Of a stretch of DNA of 64,000 nt, positions 1 to 9,228 are shown one piece after another. The notes beneath the pieces are model-generated. The model made no database searches. It was not told the origin of the DNA and saw only the letters and a program-made list of their open reading frames with translations. The DNA comes from Trametes villosa (Eukaryota > Basidiomycota > Agaricomycetes > Polyporales > Polyporaceae): NCBI GenBank assembly GCA_002964805.2, contig PUDQ02000017.1, positions 124,001 through 188,000 of the forward strand, written 5' to 3'. The position numbers and the translations under genes are program-made. Positions within the stretch are counted from its first letter, which is position 1. Every line of letters starts with the position of its first letter.

Positions 1-236
1 CGGATACCACGGCGGACTGGGAGCTGGAGGAGGTCGGGCGTGGGCTCGCGAACTACAACTCTGCGCAGATTGAGCGGGTGAAGGGGCTGAGAAGGTAACG
101 TCCTATTCGTATCAACTTTTGCGCTTTCACTCACAGTCCGCGTTTGTCCCGCAGTTCGTACATTCCGCAGCTACTTGGGTACGCTGATTCGGAATACGTG
201 GTAGAAAATATCACGATCCGTGTCCCTCCGTCATGA
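1..236 (+). CDS. 3' end of an unidentified protein gene (partial)
   Basis: This is the C-terminal end of a gene that starts before the window. An open frame from base 3 reaches a GTAACG donor at 95. A 60-nt intron ends with GCAG at 154, and the frame continues exactly in phase to TGA at 234-236. The joined tail has about 57 residues and includes GLANYNSAQIERVKGLR and a last stretch ending NITIRVPPS. It has an amphipathic, helical look before a short beta-like end. I do not recognise the family. The pattern of an N-Y/F-N-x-Q-I-x-R helix followed by Y-I-P would fit the last helix of a BAR or sorting-nexin protein, but that is a guess. The clean intron and in-frame stop make a real gene end likely. 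Confidence 0.5.
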
Positions 237-574
237 CCGGGTAGACACGTCAATTCATCCCCTCGTGCACAACGGTTGTGCCTTCCCACCCGCACCGCCT
301 TGTCTTCACTTTACGTTTGCTGCCATCCCAAGCTGTACGTATGTGACGAGCAAGCGTCCCGAACGGCGTCGGATGGTGGACGGTAGACATGTAGAGAGGC
401 GCCCGCGTCGACGCACGTGTGTCCGAATTGTTTGGTCCAACCAAACAAGGCGGATTTTGCGAGAATTGCGGAGCGCCGGGGAATATGTTTCTCCAACGCT
501 CTACGTCGCCCGCCCCACTCTGTCTCTCCCTCATTCCTCTACCTTGTATGTTCTATTAATCTCTATCTTGGAAA
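237..574. other. intergenic, promoter of the PRPP synthetase gene
   Basis: No gene is visible. The stretch lies between the stop of the upstream fragment and the ATG of the PRPP synthetase, so it must hold the 3' end of one gene and the promoter of the next. It has pyrimidine-rich stretches near 500-545, as is common before fungal start sites. Confidence 0.4.
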
Positions 575-1938
575 ATGCTCCGCGGGAACTCTGTCAGGAT
601 CCTCACCGGTGCGTCCCCGTCTGTTCTGTCCTGAATAACATCAAGCTCAACTCGCGGTACAGGGAACAGCCATCCTTGGCTCGCCCAGGCAGTGGTGGAG
701 CGGTGAGCTTCAGCTTCGCAGCATGTCGCGCGACCAAGTTTATCGAAGATGTGGATCCCCAGGCTCAACGTCCCCCTCACTCCCTGCACGGTCAAGAAGT
801 TCTCGAACGGCGAGATCAACGTCAAAATCTCCGAGTCCGTTCGCGATGAGGACGTCTACATCATCCAGACCGGCTGCAGCGACGTGAACGACAACCTCAT
901 GGAGCTCCTCATCCTCATCTCGGCCTGCAAGGGCGCCTCGGCGCGGAGGATCACCGCCGTCATCCCCTGCTTCCCCTACGCCCGCATGGACAAGAAGGAC
1001 AAGTCGCGTGCCCCGATCACCGCCAAGCTCGTCGCGAACATGCTCGCGGTCGCGGGGTGCGACCACGTCATTACCATGGACCTGCACGCGAGCCAGATCC
1101 AGGGCTTCTTCGACTTCCCGGTGGACAACCTCTACTCGGAGCCCCTCATGATCGCGTACATCAAGCGGAACATCGACGGCTGGAAGAACAGCATCATCGT
1201 CAGTCCGGACGCAGGTGGCGCGAAACGGTGAGTCGCGCAGATCACGGTCCTCGGGTGCCGGCATGTTGACGTAGGCGGAAGCGTGACTGCCATCGCGGAC
1301 AAACTCGGGGTCGAGTTCGCACTCATCCACCGGGAGCGGACCCGGAACGCGAACGCGCCGGAGAAGATGGAGGTGCTGGTCGGGGATGTTCGAGACAAGG
1401 TGCGCTTTATATCTGCCGCCACCGCGGCCTCGCGCGGCACGGAGTATGTGCTGACACGGCCGGTATCTATAGGTCGCGATCTTGGTAGATGATATGATAG
1501 ATAGCGGCACCACACTCACGCTGGCGGCTCGCTCTCTGAGTGAGAACGGTGCGAAAAAGGTGTATGCCATCGTGTCCCACGGTGGGTACTTCTAGCTCTT
1601 CGCGAGGAACCATCACACTAAGTCTTCGTGCAGGCCTGCTATCTGAGACCAACATGAAAAAGATAGAAGAGCTCCCGATTGAGCAGCTAGTGGTACGTGT
1701 GCTTCGCACATCATCGTCCTTCGTGGACCCTCCAATAAGGCTGAGCTGACCATTCCCGCAGGTCACGAACACTGTGCCACAACAGCAGCACGAGGCTGCC
1801 TGCTCCAAGCTAGTCACGATCGACGTGAGCCCTACGATCGCGGAGAGCATCCGCAGGACTCACAACGGCGAGAGCATATCGCTGTTGTTCGGAGACTGGG
1901 CTGAGGGCGCAGGCGTCAACGGTGTGGGTTCATACTAA
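575..1938 (+). CDS. PRS: ribose-phosphate pyrophosphokinase (PRPP synthetase)
   Basis: The enzyme makes 5-phosphoribosyl-1-pyrophosphate from ribose 5-phosphate and ATP, the precursor for nucleotides, histidine and tryptophan, in the cytosol. Seven exons (575-608, 663-702, 763-1227, 1282-1399, 1473-1581, 1634-1692, 1762-1938) join in frame to 333 residues, close to the usual ~320. The second exon, only 40 nt, restores the conserved GNSHP start region. Family motifs are continuous: [10 protein letters not shown], ENDxY-type [24 protein letters not shown], the catalytic [14 protein letters not shown] segment, SPDAGGAKR, and the PRPP-binding loop [11 protein letters not shown] at the exon 5 start. 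RTHNGESIS near the C-terminus also matches. Yeasts have several PRS paralogues with insertions; this one lacks a long insertion and resembles the catalytic form, so no paralogue number is given. Confidence 0.95.
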
Positions 1939-2487
1939 CTATAGATTGTGTTTCGTACTGCTTTCGTGCACGAGATGTCGCCCAAACCAAAATGTACCAA
2001 TATATCCGACCACTGCAATGGACCGCACAACATGCGTATACCTTCATCCTAGCGCACTCCCCCGTGTGTCGGTCTCCATGGCAAGGCGCGAGCGAGTGTG
2101 GCAGCGGATTCCCAGCGGGACGCAGCGCGGGCGTGTATTTTCGGTGCGTCCAGAGGCTCCTGTCTGCGATTTGTTCTCACACGCGCGATCCAGTTTTGTC
2201 AGACCGCGCGAGGCTGGGAGGTGATGGCGAGCCAGTGCGGCGCCACGGACGTGCACACGCGCGGTGCCCGCCCCACCTCTTAAGACGGCGCGCGCGAGTG
2301 AGCCGGCTTCCACTTTTCGCACTGCGCGACAGGACCCCCGCTTACCTCAAGACCCTCGGGCCCGGAGAAGAGATCGATACGATACGCATTGCTGTGCCGC
2401 TGCGCAGCAGAGCCCTTCACACAGTCAAACCAAACTCAACTCTCGCCACTCCTCAAGCTTCAAGTTTACGCAAGCGAACTCGAGAAG
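1939..2487. other. intergenic, promoter of the DUF6593 gene
   Basis: I see no coding signal that continues into a recognisable protein. Several open frames here are short and arginine-rich, which GC-rich fungal DNA yields by chance. Confidence 0.4.
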
Positions 2488-3430
2488 ATGCTCACAGCGC
2501 CGCAGTCGGTGTACTACATCAGGTCCGAGCGCGAGGACGGGCCGGCGGGGGCGGCGGGCGACGCGAAGGCGCACCGGCTCGTGCTGACGACGACGTCGCT
2601 GCGGAACGTCGTGCTCGCGAACGCGACGGACGTGCTGTACTACGAGGTCGTCACGCCACGCTGGGAGCGCCACCTCACGCGCATCTCGCGCCTCGACGTG
2701 AACACGCGCTGCTTCGACCCCGTCGCGGAGCTCCTGAACGGCCGCCCGGTAACTGCCCCGCGTGATAGTGGGGGCGAGCAGGAGGGTGGGCAGGGCGACG
2801 GCGGAAGTGGAGGGGGCAAGGATGGGGAGACGAAGCGCGTCGTTGCGGTGCGCTTTGAGGGCGGCGAGCTCCGGGCGGTGGAGGACTTCCTGCACACGGA
2901 GGTGGAGGGCGCGAAGACTGCGAAAGGAGGGCGAAAGGATCCCGATGAGCTGTCAGCACCTGGTCTTTGTTTTGTCGTGCGCTGACGTTTGCGCTAACAG
3001 AGCGACGCTTTCCTCTGGTGTAATGCATAACATGAAGGCGGGCGTGGTTCCGAGCAAAGGACGGGTACAAATACACATGGCGTGCGCGAAAGAAACAGCT
3101 CGAGGTGAGTGACCCTGCGCACATATGCTTGGGAGCAGAGTTCGGAGAGCTGAGGCTGACTTGAAGGCCGAGGAGCTGCAGTTGACACGGGAGGACGACC
3201 CCGGGAAGCCGCTCGTGTCGTTCCACAGGGAACAGCGGTACCTGCACGTCCTGCGCATGTCGCAGCACCCGTACCTCGAGGTTCACCCTGCAGCGCTCGA
3301 CAGCCTGGACTACATCATCGGTGCGCTACTTCCCCTTGCATGCTGGCATCCGCTGCGTGCTAATTGTACTGCGTTCGCAGTGTCCTTCCTGCTGATCGAG
3401 CGGCTTCGTCGGGAGTTCGGCCTGACCTGA
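2488..3430 (+). CDS. DUF6593-type hypothetical protein
   Basis: The product looks like the basidiomycete DUF6593 family, whose function is unknown. The start at 2488 begins MLTAPQSVYYIRSE. A glycine-rich low-complexity loop lies near residues 95-115. The family signature follows: an aromatic-rich DGYKYTWR segment, a PLVSFH strand, YLEVHP, and a C-terminal helix LDYIIVSFLLIERLRREF. The first intron is best placed at 2952-3037 (donor GTCAGC, a weak match), giving the in-phase joint DELRAWFRAKDG. A second intron starts at 3105; its acceptor (near 3160 or 3174) is not certain. A third lies between about 3320 and 3380. The gene runs in the same direction as the PRPP synthetase and converges on the dioxygenase-like gene. 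Confidence 0.7.
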
Positions 3431-3652
3431 TACCCAAAGGCGCACACATTGTCCATACTGCATAGAACGCCGAACACACATACTTGGCATGTCAGCCGCA
3501 CAGACTGCGTAGGGAAGAATCTACTCCGTTACAGCGCGCACAAGTGCCGCAGACAGGGTATGACATGGGAACAGCGGGCGATCCCCCTGTCTCCCTGCTG
3601 TGTAGACCGCGCCAGGGAGTGCATCCGGTGTGAACGGCTCGCAACTCTGAAC

Positions 3653-4630
3653 TCAGTCGCTGGGCGCCTTCGCGGCCTCCTTCTCACTCCTGAGGATGTG
3701 CTCGACGTTCGCCCCGAGGCGCCTGCGTTCCTCGAGGGTCAGCTTCGGCGCCGTGGAGGAGTAGCCAAGCTCTGCGAATGCTGCGTGAGTAGGCAGTGAG
3801 GGGCCGGGAAATGAGGGGTACGCACTGAGGCTGGCGTATTGGAGGGGCACCTCGTCGCTGCTCACTGGGAGAGTGGAGAGATCGAGGGGGAATGAGGGCC
3901 CGAGCCAGGCCTGGCGGATCTCGTGGTCCCTGCGCACCTCCATGAATGCCCATCCTTACATGGTCAGATTCATGGGCGACTTACTTCCGCTGGGAAAGAG
4001 GGCGTTGTGGTTAGCTGGGGGTTACACGGGTGTAGAGGGCGCAGCGTACCTGCTCTCGCGTGAGCGGGTGGACAAGAATGCTATCGATCCCGGTCACTCT
4101 CCATCGCTATCGCGCAGTAGACTCAGACGAACCTGAGGTTGCCCCTGTTCAGGGAGAGGTACGAGAAGACAGACACGAAGGACTCTGACGGGGTCCAAAT
4201 CTCGTATGAGCCTGGCAGGCTGTCAGCGGATGGTGTATGCACGATGATCGCTCTTGGCTCACCGACGGGGTGGGGTCCGATTGGGTCCGTGTTCACGCGG
4301 AAGAGAGGGACGGCGACGAAGGCGCCGTCGCGCCTGAGGCGGAGGACGGCATCACGGAGCTCGAGGGCGGCGTGGTGTTCGTCTGCGTTCCTCTGGTGGA
4401 AGTAAATGTCTATAAGCGCAAACTACTTCAGCTACGGACTCCTCGGTTAGGGAAAGGCTCGCTACGCACGGAAATGCCACTCTCTGCAGAGCGAGGTGAC
4501 TGTGGTCAGCGTCGACCCCGCGATCAATCCGCGGCCACCCTCGCAGTCGAGCGCCGTGGACGCTGCTGAACTGGAACACTCACTTGATCTCTGACTCTAC
4601 CACCTCCTTCAGGTCCGTCGGTGGGCTCAT
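3653..4630 (-). CDS. DOPA 4,5-dioxygenase-like protein
   Basis: The family opens the aromatic ring of DOPA; in fly agaric the enzyme leads to betalain and muscaflavin pigments, but many fungal members have no known substrate. Reading the minus strand from ATG at 4630, small exons join in frame to MSPPTDLKEVVESEIKEW, HFHIYFHQRN, a helix with ELRDAVLRLRRDGAF, VAVPLFRVNTDPIGPHPVG, a S-Y-E-I-W-T-P strand, SYLSLNRGNL, ILVHPLTREQ, VRRDHEIRQAWLGPSFPLDLS and a tail. HFHIYFH and LVHPLT carry the histidines expected for metal binding, and IGPHPVGSYEIW is the family signature. At least six introns of 45-120 nt interrupt it. The total is near 200 residues, normal for the family. The last acceptors are less certain than the first. 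Confidence 0.85.
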
Positions 4631-5298
4631 CCTAGCAGTTCTCGGTAGGCAAGCTCAGCGCAGGATGCAAGAGATGCTTCGCAGGAACCGCGACTCCGAA
4701 GCCATATCAATCGCCTGGGACCATGTGGACGCCGTATGTAAGGTCCGGACTTGGACGGGGTGTGCGACATCGCGTTACCAACTCGCGTTCTTGCCTCATC
4801 GCCACCATCGTCCGCTGCTCATAATAGCCCACCTCGCATCAACGATTTGAGGTCACCATGGCCGCTCTCCACCATGTCTCTGCCCCGTTGCTCAAGCAGA
4901 GGGGAATCGCTAGCGCACTCGGCGAAGTGGACGGCTAGATAGACTGGGAGGGACGTTCGGTGCGCAGATATACTCCTTTCATGCATTGGACGAGTACGCC
5001 TGTGATGCTCTCCACATTCACCAGTATCTCTAGGAGGAAAGGGATAGCTCCCAGATAGCTGGGGGAATGGGAAGGAACCTCTGAACGAGAGCTTGTCCAT
5101 GGTCTCTGCCAGCCTCTACCAGTCTCCCGCTCGGCATCTCTCTCTGGCAGCCACTACACCCGCCTCGATCCAAATGTTCGCCTCTGGTTATATTTGCTGT
5201 GTCTACGCTCTGGGGGATTCCTGCTCCTTGCCTTGTGCTCTCCATCCCCCCGCTTTCACTTTGCTTTCTTACCCCCTCGCTATCGCTTTGCTTTCGAC
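4631..5298. other. divergent promoter region
   Basis: This lies between the start codons of the divergent dioxygenase-like gene and the PL14 lyase gene and must contain both promoters. No conserved reading frame was seen. The sequence before 5299 is rich in C and T (5220-5290), as is common just upstream of fungal transcription starts. Confidence 0.4.
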
Positions 5299-7137
5299 AT
5301 GGCCTTGACGGCTACCATGCTTTTGGCTACCTTTGCCGTCTTCGACTCTATGGCCGTCCCTCTCGCAGCCGACAGCACTACGGAGGTGGCTTCGACGTTC
5401 TCCGAAGCTGCTTCGAGCTGGACGACGGATACCTTCGGTACTGCTGCGGTCTCGACGACCTCTGGCTCTGTTGCCTCGGACTCTACCCTCACCTCGAGTT
5501 CGGTGTCAGCCTCATCAACGACAGGGTCTCAGCCAGCTTCTTCCTCCTCTATCCTTTCTACTTCTAGTTCTCCGGGGCCCTCGCCGACAACGGTGATCTC
5601 GACAGCCTACGCCGCCGCTCCGACTGTCACTGTAACTGCACCTCCGCAAACAGTCACGGACACCATCACCATCGTCCCGCCCCCAACCCCTGCGTCCACG
5701 CTCGTGCAGACGGCATGGTCAGCCCCTCCGCAGATGACGGACCTCTCCGCCTTCGCCATCCAGAACTTCGCCTACGGCCACCAGAACATGCGCATCATCG
5801 TCAACGCGCCCCCCGCGCCCCCTGACAACAGCTCCGACTCCTCCATCACCCCCGAGGCGCTCTCCTCCGCACAAGTCGCGCTCGCCGCGGCTACAGCGGC
5901 GGGCACGGTCCCCGCGCCCCCAGACGCGAACGCGAGCGCGTTCCTCCAGCTCTTCTACCCCGCGAACTCGATCAACCCCGCGCAGGAGCCGCAGGGCGGG
6001 GCCGACTTCTACGCGACGCCGCTGGATCTGACGGGCGCGCGGAACATCTCGATGGAGTACAGCGTGTTCTTCCCGGCCGACTTTGACTGGGTGCAGGCGG
6101 GGAAGCTGCCGGGCATCTATGGCGGGCATGATGGCTGTTCGGGCGGGGACGACGCGCTGGAGTGCTTCAGCACGCGGCTGATGTGGCGGGCGAAGGGTCT
6201 CGGGGAGCTGTATCTGGTGAGCCTCACCCCACTCCTCTCCTCATCGACTTCCCACTCACCGTCTTCGACAGTACGCGCCCAAGGACAAGCAAACGGCCGC
6301 GCTCTGCGACACGCCCCCGCAGTCCGTGTGCGACGCCGACTGGGGCCTCTCGATCGGGCGCGGCGCGTTCAGCTTCACGCCGGGCAACTGGACGCACGTG
6401 CGGCAGACGGTCACGCTGAACACGCCCGGCAAGCAGGACGGCGGGTTCGCGCTCGACGTCGACGGCCGGCGCGTCATCGAGCGCTGCGACGTGTACTACC
6501 GCGGCGCGCCGCAGGCGGTCGACCCCGAGAGCGCGAGCGCCGTCCCGATCGCCCCGGTCCCCCCTGCGGCTAGTGGGGCGCAGGAGGACTTCATCACGGG
6601 GCCGTTCCATCTGAAAGTGGACAGCGTGCTGGGGAACGTGCGTGTGGGTCGGGACTTTACGCCTGCGTTCGCGCCGCCGACGGGGTACGCGCCCTACGGC
6701 TCGGAGTCGGACGACCCTCAGGACAGCGACTCGAACGACTTCACTCCGGCGTTCGCGCCTCCTGGCACGGCCTCGCCTGACATGAAGGTCGCGGATACTC
6801 CCTCATCGTCGTCTTCGTCGGCTGCGGAAACGGTGACCAGCACGACAACCGTGGTGCCTGCGACGCAGACGGTCACGGTGTACCCGACGAGCACGCAGAC
6901 GGCGTATGCGATGGCGCTACAGAGCGGCGCGCCCTTCGCGGCCGCAGCTGTCGGGCCTCCGCCCCCGATTGGCTTCACGGGGCTTTTCTTCAGGTGCGTC
7001 TCATCTAGATGTGAGTTTGCAGTCGATATTGACGAGACATCTGCAGCACATTCTTTGGCGGCCATGAGCCTAAGTACGCGACGCCCAAGGACCAGTTCAC
7101 TTGGTTCAAAGATTTCGCGATGACGGTCAACGCCTGA
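5299..7137 (+). CDS. secreted polysaccharide lyase family 14 protein
   Basis: PL14 enzymes cleave uronic-acid polymers (alginate, glucuronan) by beta-elimination. Three exons (5299-6216, 6272-6993, 7047-7137) give 576 residues. An N-terminal hydrophobic stretch after MALTATMLLATFAVFDSM fits a signal peptide. Residues ~25-150 are Ser/Thr/Pro-rich and likely O-glycosylated. The catalytic part begins near FAIQNFAYGHQNM and includes ADFYATPLDL, SMEYSVFFPADFDW, GKLPGIYGGHDGCSGGDDA and STRLMWRAKG. It goes on with SFTPGNWTHVRQTVTLNTPG and ends with FFSTFFGGHEPKYATPKD and WFKDFAMTVN. Between FHLKVDSVLGNVR and the final FFSTFFGG lies a ~110-residue low-complexity insertion containing DFTPAFAPP twice and a TQTVTVYPTSTQT stretch. 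An in-frame ATG at 5194 is less likely because it puts extra sequence before the signal peptide. Confidence 0.85.
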
Positions 7138-7155
7138 GGCCTGAGGCCTGAGGCC
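7131..7155 (+). repeat. three tandem copies of an 8-nt unit at the lyase stop codon
   Basis: The unit GCCTGAGG is repeated three times in a row. The first copy contains the TGA stop of the PL14 gene. The unit length is not a multiple of three, so the copies sit in the 3' untranslated region. Replication slippage is the likely origin. Confidence 0.8.
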
Positions 7156-7542
7156 TGCTCCGGGTCCCTTTACTTTTTTCCCGGGGGTTTCCTTGTTTTC
7201 ACATGTCGTATTCTTCTGACGCCTGCTGTGCATCGCGCCTGCTTATTGCATTTTGTTTTCTGGAAATTGCTCACCTCCGTGGTTCGCTGCAGCAGTGCAG
7301 CCCGGCCTCTGCAGGCCTACGATCGTCGCCGTCCCTGCATGCTGAAGCTTGAAGTGTAGGACCGCCGCGGCCGGTACCCGCCCGCGTTCCGCGTCCGCCC
7401 GCGCTGCAGCCCGAAACCGTCTCATGGCTTGGCATATGACTGTGCGCCTCAAGCTCCGTGCACCACGTCGCGCGCGCATCCGGCGATTCGCACTCACGGC
7501 CCTGGGGATCCGCGCTGTATGAGGCGGTTTACTGGACTTAAT

Positions 7543-8413
7543 CCACTCAGCAAGGGGTTTTCCCCGAAGTTCACCCAGAATCCCTTTCTATCACCGTGAT
7601 TCATCCCAATGCAGCGCAATTCCGCGTAAATCCCCACGATTCCCCCTGATTCCCCACGAAGCACCAGCGCTCCTCGTTCGATCCACGTTCTACACCGCTA
7701 CCTCGCTGTCTTGACTTGTTCCCTGGTGTACAACGATGCAGCTTGATTCCCCATGGATCCTCACCGGTTCGCCAAACAGTAGTAGCAGGTTCACCGTGAT
7801 TCCTCACCGCGTTGGCGAAACGCAATCCGTCTCGTGCCCCATGCTTCCCTCAAATTCCCCAGCGCTTAACCGGCGCAGCCTAGCTCTCCGGCTCTGCTAT
7901 CGCTAGAACGCCTTAGGTACTGTAAGAAGTGCTTCTAACGGCGTGCTCTATAGCGCTAGTGAAAGAATTGTAGTTGGCCTGATATCCGGTACCACATTTG
8001 CTAGACTCCGATATTCCGACTCTTCAACGACGAGCGAGCACGACTACTTATTATAAGCCCTACATCAAAGTCTCGGTCACGCTATTACTGCTGGCCTTTG
8101 CTACTGTGGCATTGATGATATAGGGAGGAACTGTGAGGAATTGTGAGGAACTACCAAAGGAACACGCCCCGAGCCATTGGGGAAATGGGGTGATTGGTGG
8201 GGAATCACGATGATTCACTACTGCTCATGTTTCATATGCATTGCCCCCTGAAAGGGAATCATGGGGAATCATGGTGCATTACCCTCGTCGGGATTTGTAG
8301 GGATCTATGCTAAACGACGAGGATAGAGAGTGAAAGTTAGTGAATCAGCGGGAAATATGATGATTGGTGGTGAACGGAGGGGATCAGTGGGGAATCAAGA
8401 GGAACGGCGGGGT
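7543..8413. repeat. inverted array of TTCCCC / GGGGAA motifs, possible non-autonomous DNA transposon
   Basis: The left arm (about 7543-7865) is dense in ATTCCCC-like units, for example at 7633-7660 and 7745-7755. The right arm (about 8125-8413) is dense in the reverse complement GGGGAATCA-like units, for example at 8178-8205, 8254-8275 and 8380-8400. The ~250 bp between them is richer in A and T, carries the palindrome TAGCGCTA near 7950-7960, and has no ORF. Opposed arrays of short subterminal repeats around a non-coding core are what non-autonomous relatives of hAT, KDZ or CACTA-like (Plavaka) elements look like. No clear perfect terminal inverted repeat or target-site duplication was found by eye, so the element type and borders are inferred. 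Confidence 0.5.
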
Positions 8414-9228
8414 AGGAGCGTTGCAATCAATTTTGTCCAATAACCACCGCGATAGCGCTGCCCCGGTCGGGCGCTCAGCACACGTACATTTCAGCATCCT
8501 CGCGAGGGTTATCGTGTCTATCGCGCTGCGCTGAAGGTATCTGAGAGCGCTGATTCCGAGCATGCGTGCGTGTCAAGAGCCAATCTCCGGCTGCGAGCGG
8601 CGGAGATGGATGCACATGATGAGTGGGTGCGGTCGGTGGTGGCCTCTGGCGTCTCTCCTGTGCCGCTGCGAGAGCCTCGATCAGGCGTCTGGCTCGACCC
8701 ACGACTACGCGGCATGACATCAGTCCCGTGCCGGTGCAACATGAATATTCGGGAACAATTTGAAGGTCGCCCGCGTCGCTCGCAGCGTCCGCGAGAGGGA
8801 TGCTGTTGGAGGTGTGGAAGCCTGAGTGCGATTATGATATGGGCCGGGCCGGGTTGGGCGGATAAGGTGGGGTCGATAAGGGGTTATCTCGCGATATCCG
8901 GGGGAAAAGGGGCGGGAGCGCGGGACGGGACTCGGGAGCAGAGCAGAGTGCGCTGCTCTCTCTCTCCTCCCTCGCTGACTCCACCGGCGACAAGCTCTTC
9001 TGGCCCTCCCGGGCCACCGTCCAATCCCAGATGGCTAAGGCTTGCTGACCCACACCGCTCCCTCCTTTCTGCGCTCCGTATACACCCACATCCGCACTCT
9101 CCTCTCCCCGTCATCCGACACCGTTCTGCACAAAGCCTCCCCGACCGCCCGCCTGGCCGCTGTACACCAACAACTCTTCTTGACCTGCACAGGACACCCT
9201 CTGGAACACTCTGAACACACACGCCGAC
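8414..9228. other. intergenic, promoter of the kinase gene
   Basis: No gene is recognised. From about 8940 on the sequence becomes C/T-rich, which fits the leader of the kinase gene starting at 9229. The short open frames here have no recognisable motifs. Confidence 0.4.

Noticed and set aside
740..1570. 276-codon minus-strand frame
   Set aside because: Antisense to the PRPP synthetase exons; no family resemblance.
3001..3037. A 17-nt exon with a 20-nt intron in the DUF6593 gene
   Set aside because: It would also keep the frame, but introns of 20 nt are not expected in basidiomycetes; an 86-nt intron at 2952-3037 explains the join.
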